In this document: piece by piece, positions 5,359 to 5,542 of the stretch
Position numbering within the stretch: position 1 is the stretch's first letter
Layout: the number at the start of each line of letters is the position of its first letter
From: Candidatus Sericytochromatia bacterium
GTDB lineage: Bacteria; Cyanobacteriota; Sericytochromatia; JACMPN01
Length of the DNA stretch: 5,542 nucleotides
NCBI GenBank assembly: GCA_014377495.1
Contig: JACMPN010000266.1
Location: 1-5,542 of the forward strand
Direction: 5' to 3'
Made by a program: the position numbers and the translations under genes
Notes under the pieces: model-generated
Databases searched by the model: none
Seen by the model: the letters and a program-made list of their open reading frames with translations, nothing else
What the model was told of the DNA's origin: nothing

Positions 5359-5484
5359 CTAGGACTGGGCGACGATGGCCGGCGGGGCCAGGGTCAGCAC
5401 GAGGTACAGCAGAGTGAAACAGATACGCCGGATTTGCCCGGAAACCGCTTGCGGCACCGGAGGAATTGCGGTTTGCTTTACCAT
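5359..5484 (-). CDS. Small membrane or exported protein, 41 aa
   Basis: ATG at 5484-5482 is preceded by GGGAGGG (5497-5491), a strong Shine-Dalgarno site six bases away. The 41-codon frame ends in TAG (5361-5359). The product has a short basic start (MVKQ), a polar, Pro-rich segment (TAIPPVPQAVSGQIRR), one hydrophobic helix (ICFTLLYLVLTLAPPAIV) and an AQS end. The positive residues just before the helix would place the N-terminus in the cytoplasm. The AIVAQS end is cleavage-like, but almost nothing would remain after cleavage, so a single-span membrane peptide is more likely. It is the first gene of a pair with the 38-aa protein. About 58 bases upstream are visible, with no clear promoter. 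Family unknown. Confidence 0.6.
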   Translation of the reverse strand: MVKQTAIPPVPQAVSGQIRRICFTLLYLVLTLAPPAIVAQS

Positions 5485-5542
5485 TTCTCACCCTCCCTTT
5501 ACCTGACGGGATTGTCGGGGTGATTTGTTCCCGGATGTGTAC

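Noticed and set aside
5027..5491. Minus-strand 154-residue frame
   Set aside because: It is Arg/Pro-rich, overlaps the cupredoxin gene antisense, and is a different frame from the two small membrane ORFs that have the hydrophobic helices.
5110..5523. Plus-strand 137-residue frame at the right end
   Set aside because: It starts inside the cupredoxin copper loop in another frame, lacks a ribosome site and has no recognisable features.
1..5542. CRISPR array, transposase, integrase, phage or restriction genes
   Set aside because: No regularly spaced repeats, terminal inverted repeats flanking a gene, or matching protein motifs were found on either strand.

Overview
The window is GC-rich bacterial DNA from an organism I cannot name. 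The support for a bacterium is a tRNA-Leu with an encoded CCA end, sigma-70-like promoter boxes, Shine-Dalgarno sites, a lipoprotein signal and a TatC fragment. The BON-domain protein has a middle segment that reminds me of the periplasmic N-terminal segment of some MscS-type proteins from cyanobacteria and their non-photosynthetic relatives. That is a weak taxonomic hint only. No mobile element, CRISPR array or phage module is visible.

Layout. Positions 1-696 (minus) hold the N-terminal 232 residues of a P-loop AAA/STAND-type ATPase that runs off the left edge; its promoter suggests a leaderless transcript. Positions 697-916 are intergenic. Positions 917-2327 are a decayed block. It has a minus-strand membrane-protein remnant interrupted by two in-frame TAG codons. 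Head-to-head with it lies a plus-strand MocR/PdxR-type aminotransferase-domain remnant with two frameshifts. Both have lost their 5' ends at a shared junction near 1405. Positions 2287-3033 (minus) encode a secreted BON-domain protein. Positions 3265-3351 (minus) are tRNA-Leu(CAG) with its own promoter and a UUCG-capped hairpin. Positions 3558-3896 (plus) encode a YkgJ/UPF0153-like cysteine-cluster protein, followed by a long hairpin that could terminate from both sides.

Positions 3982-4185 (minus) look like the C-terminal tail of an unidentified protein. It meets a plus-strand TatC lacking its first transmembrane helix at about 4186, a junction of the same head-to-head, doubly 5'-truncated shape as the one near 1405. 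TatC is followed after 19 bases by a lipoprotein cupredoxin with a complete H-C-H-M copper site. At the right end, two tiny membrane proteins of 41 and 38 aa lie in tandem on the minus strand, each with a good ribosome binding site and each ending in TAG.

I see no single pathway. The TatC fragment and the cupredoxin form a plausible cell-envelope pair. The most interesting signals are the two similar junctions, the membrane-protein frame that stays coding-like across two TAG codons, the TAG-linked small membrane ORF pair and the leaderless promoter of the ATPase.
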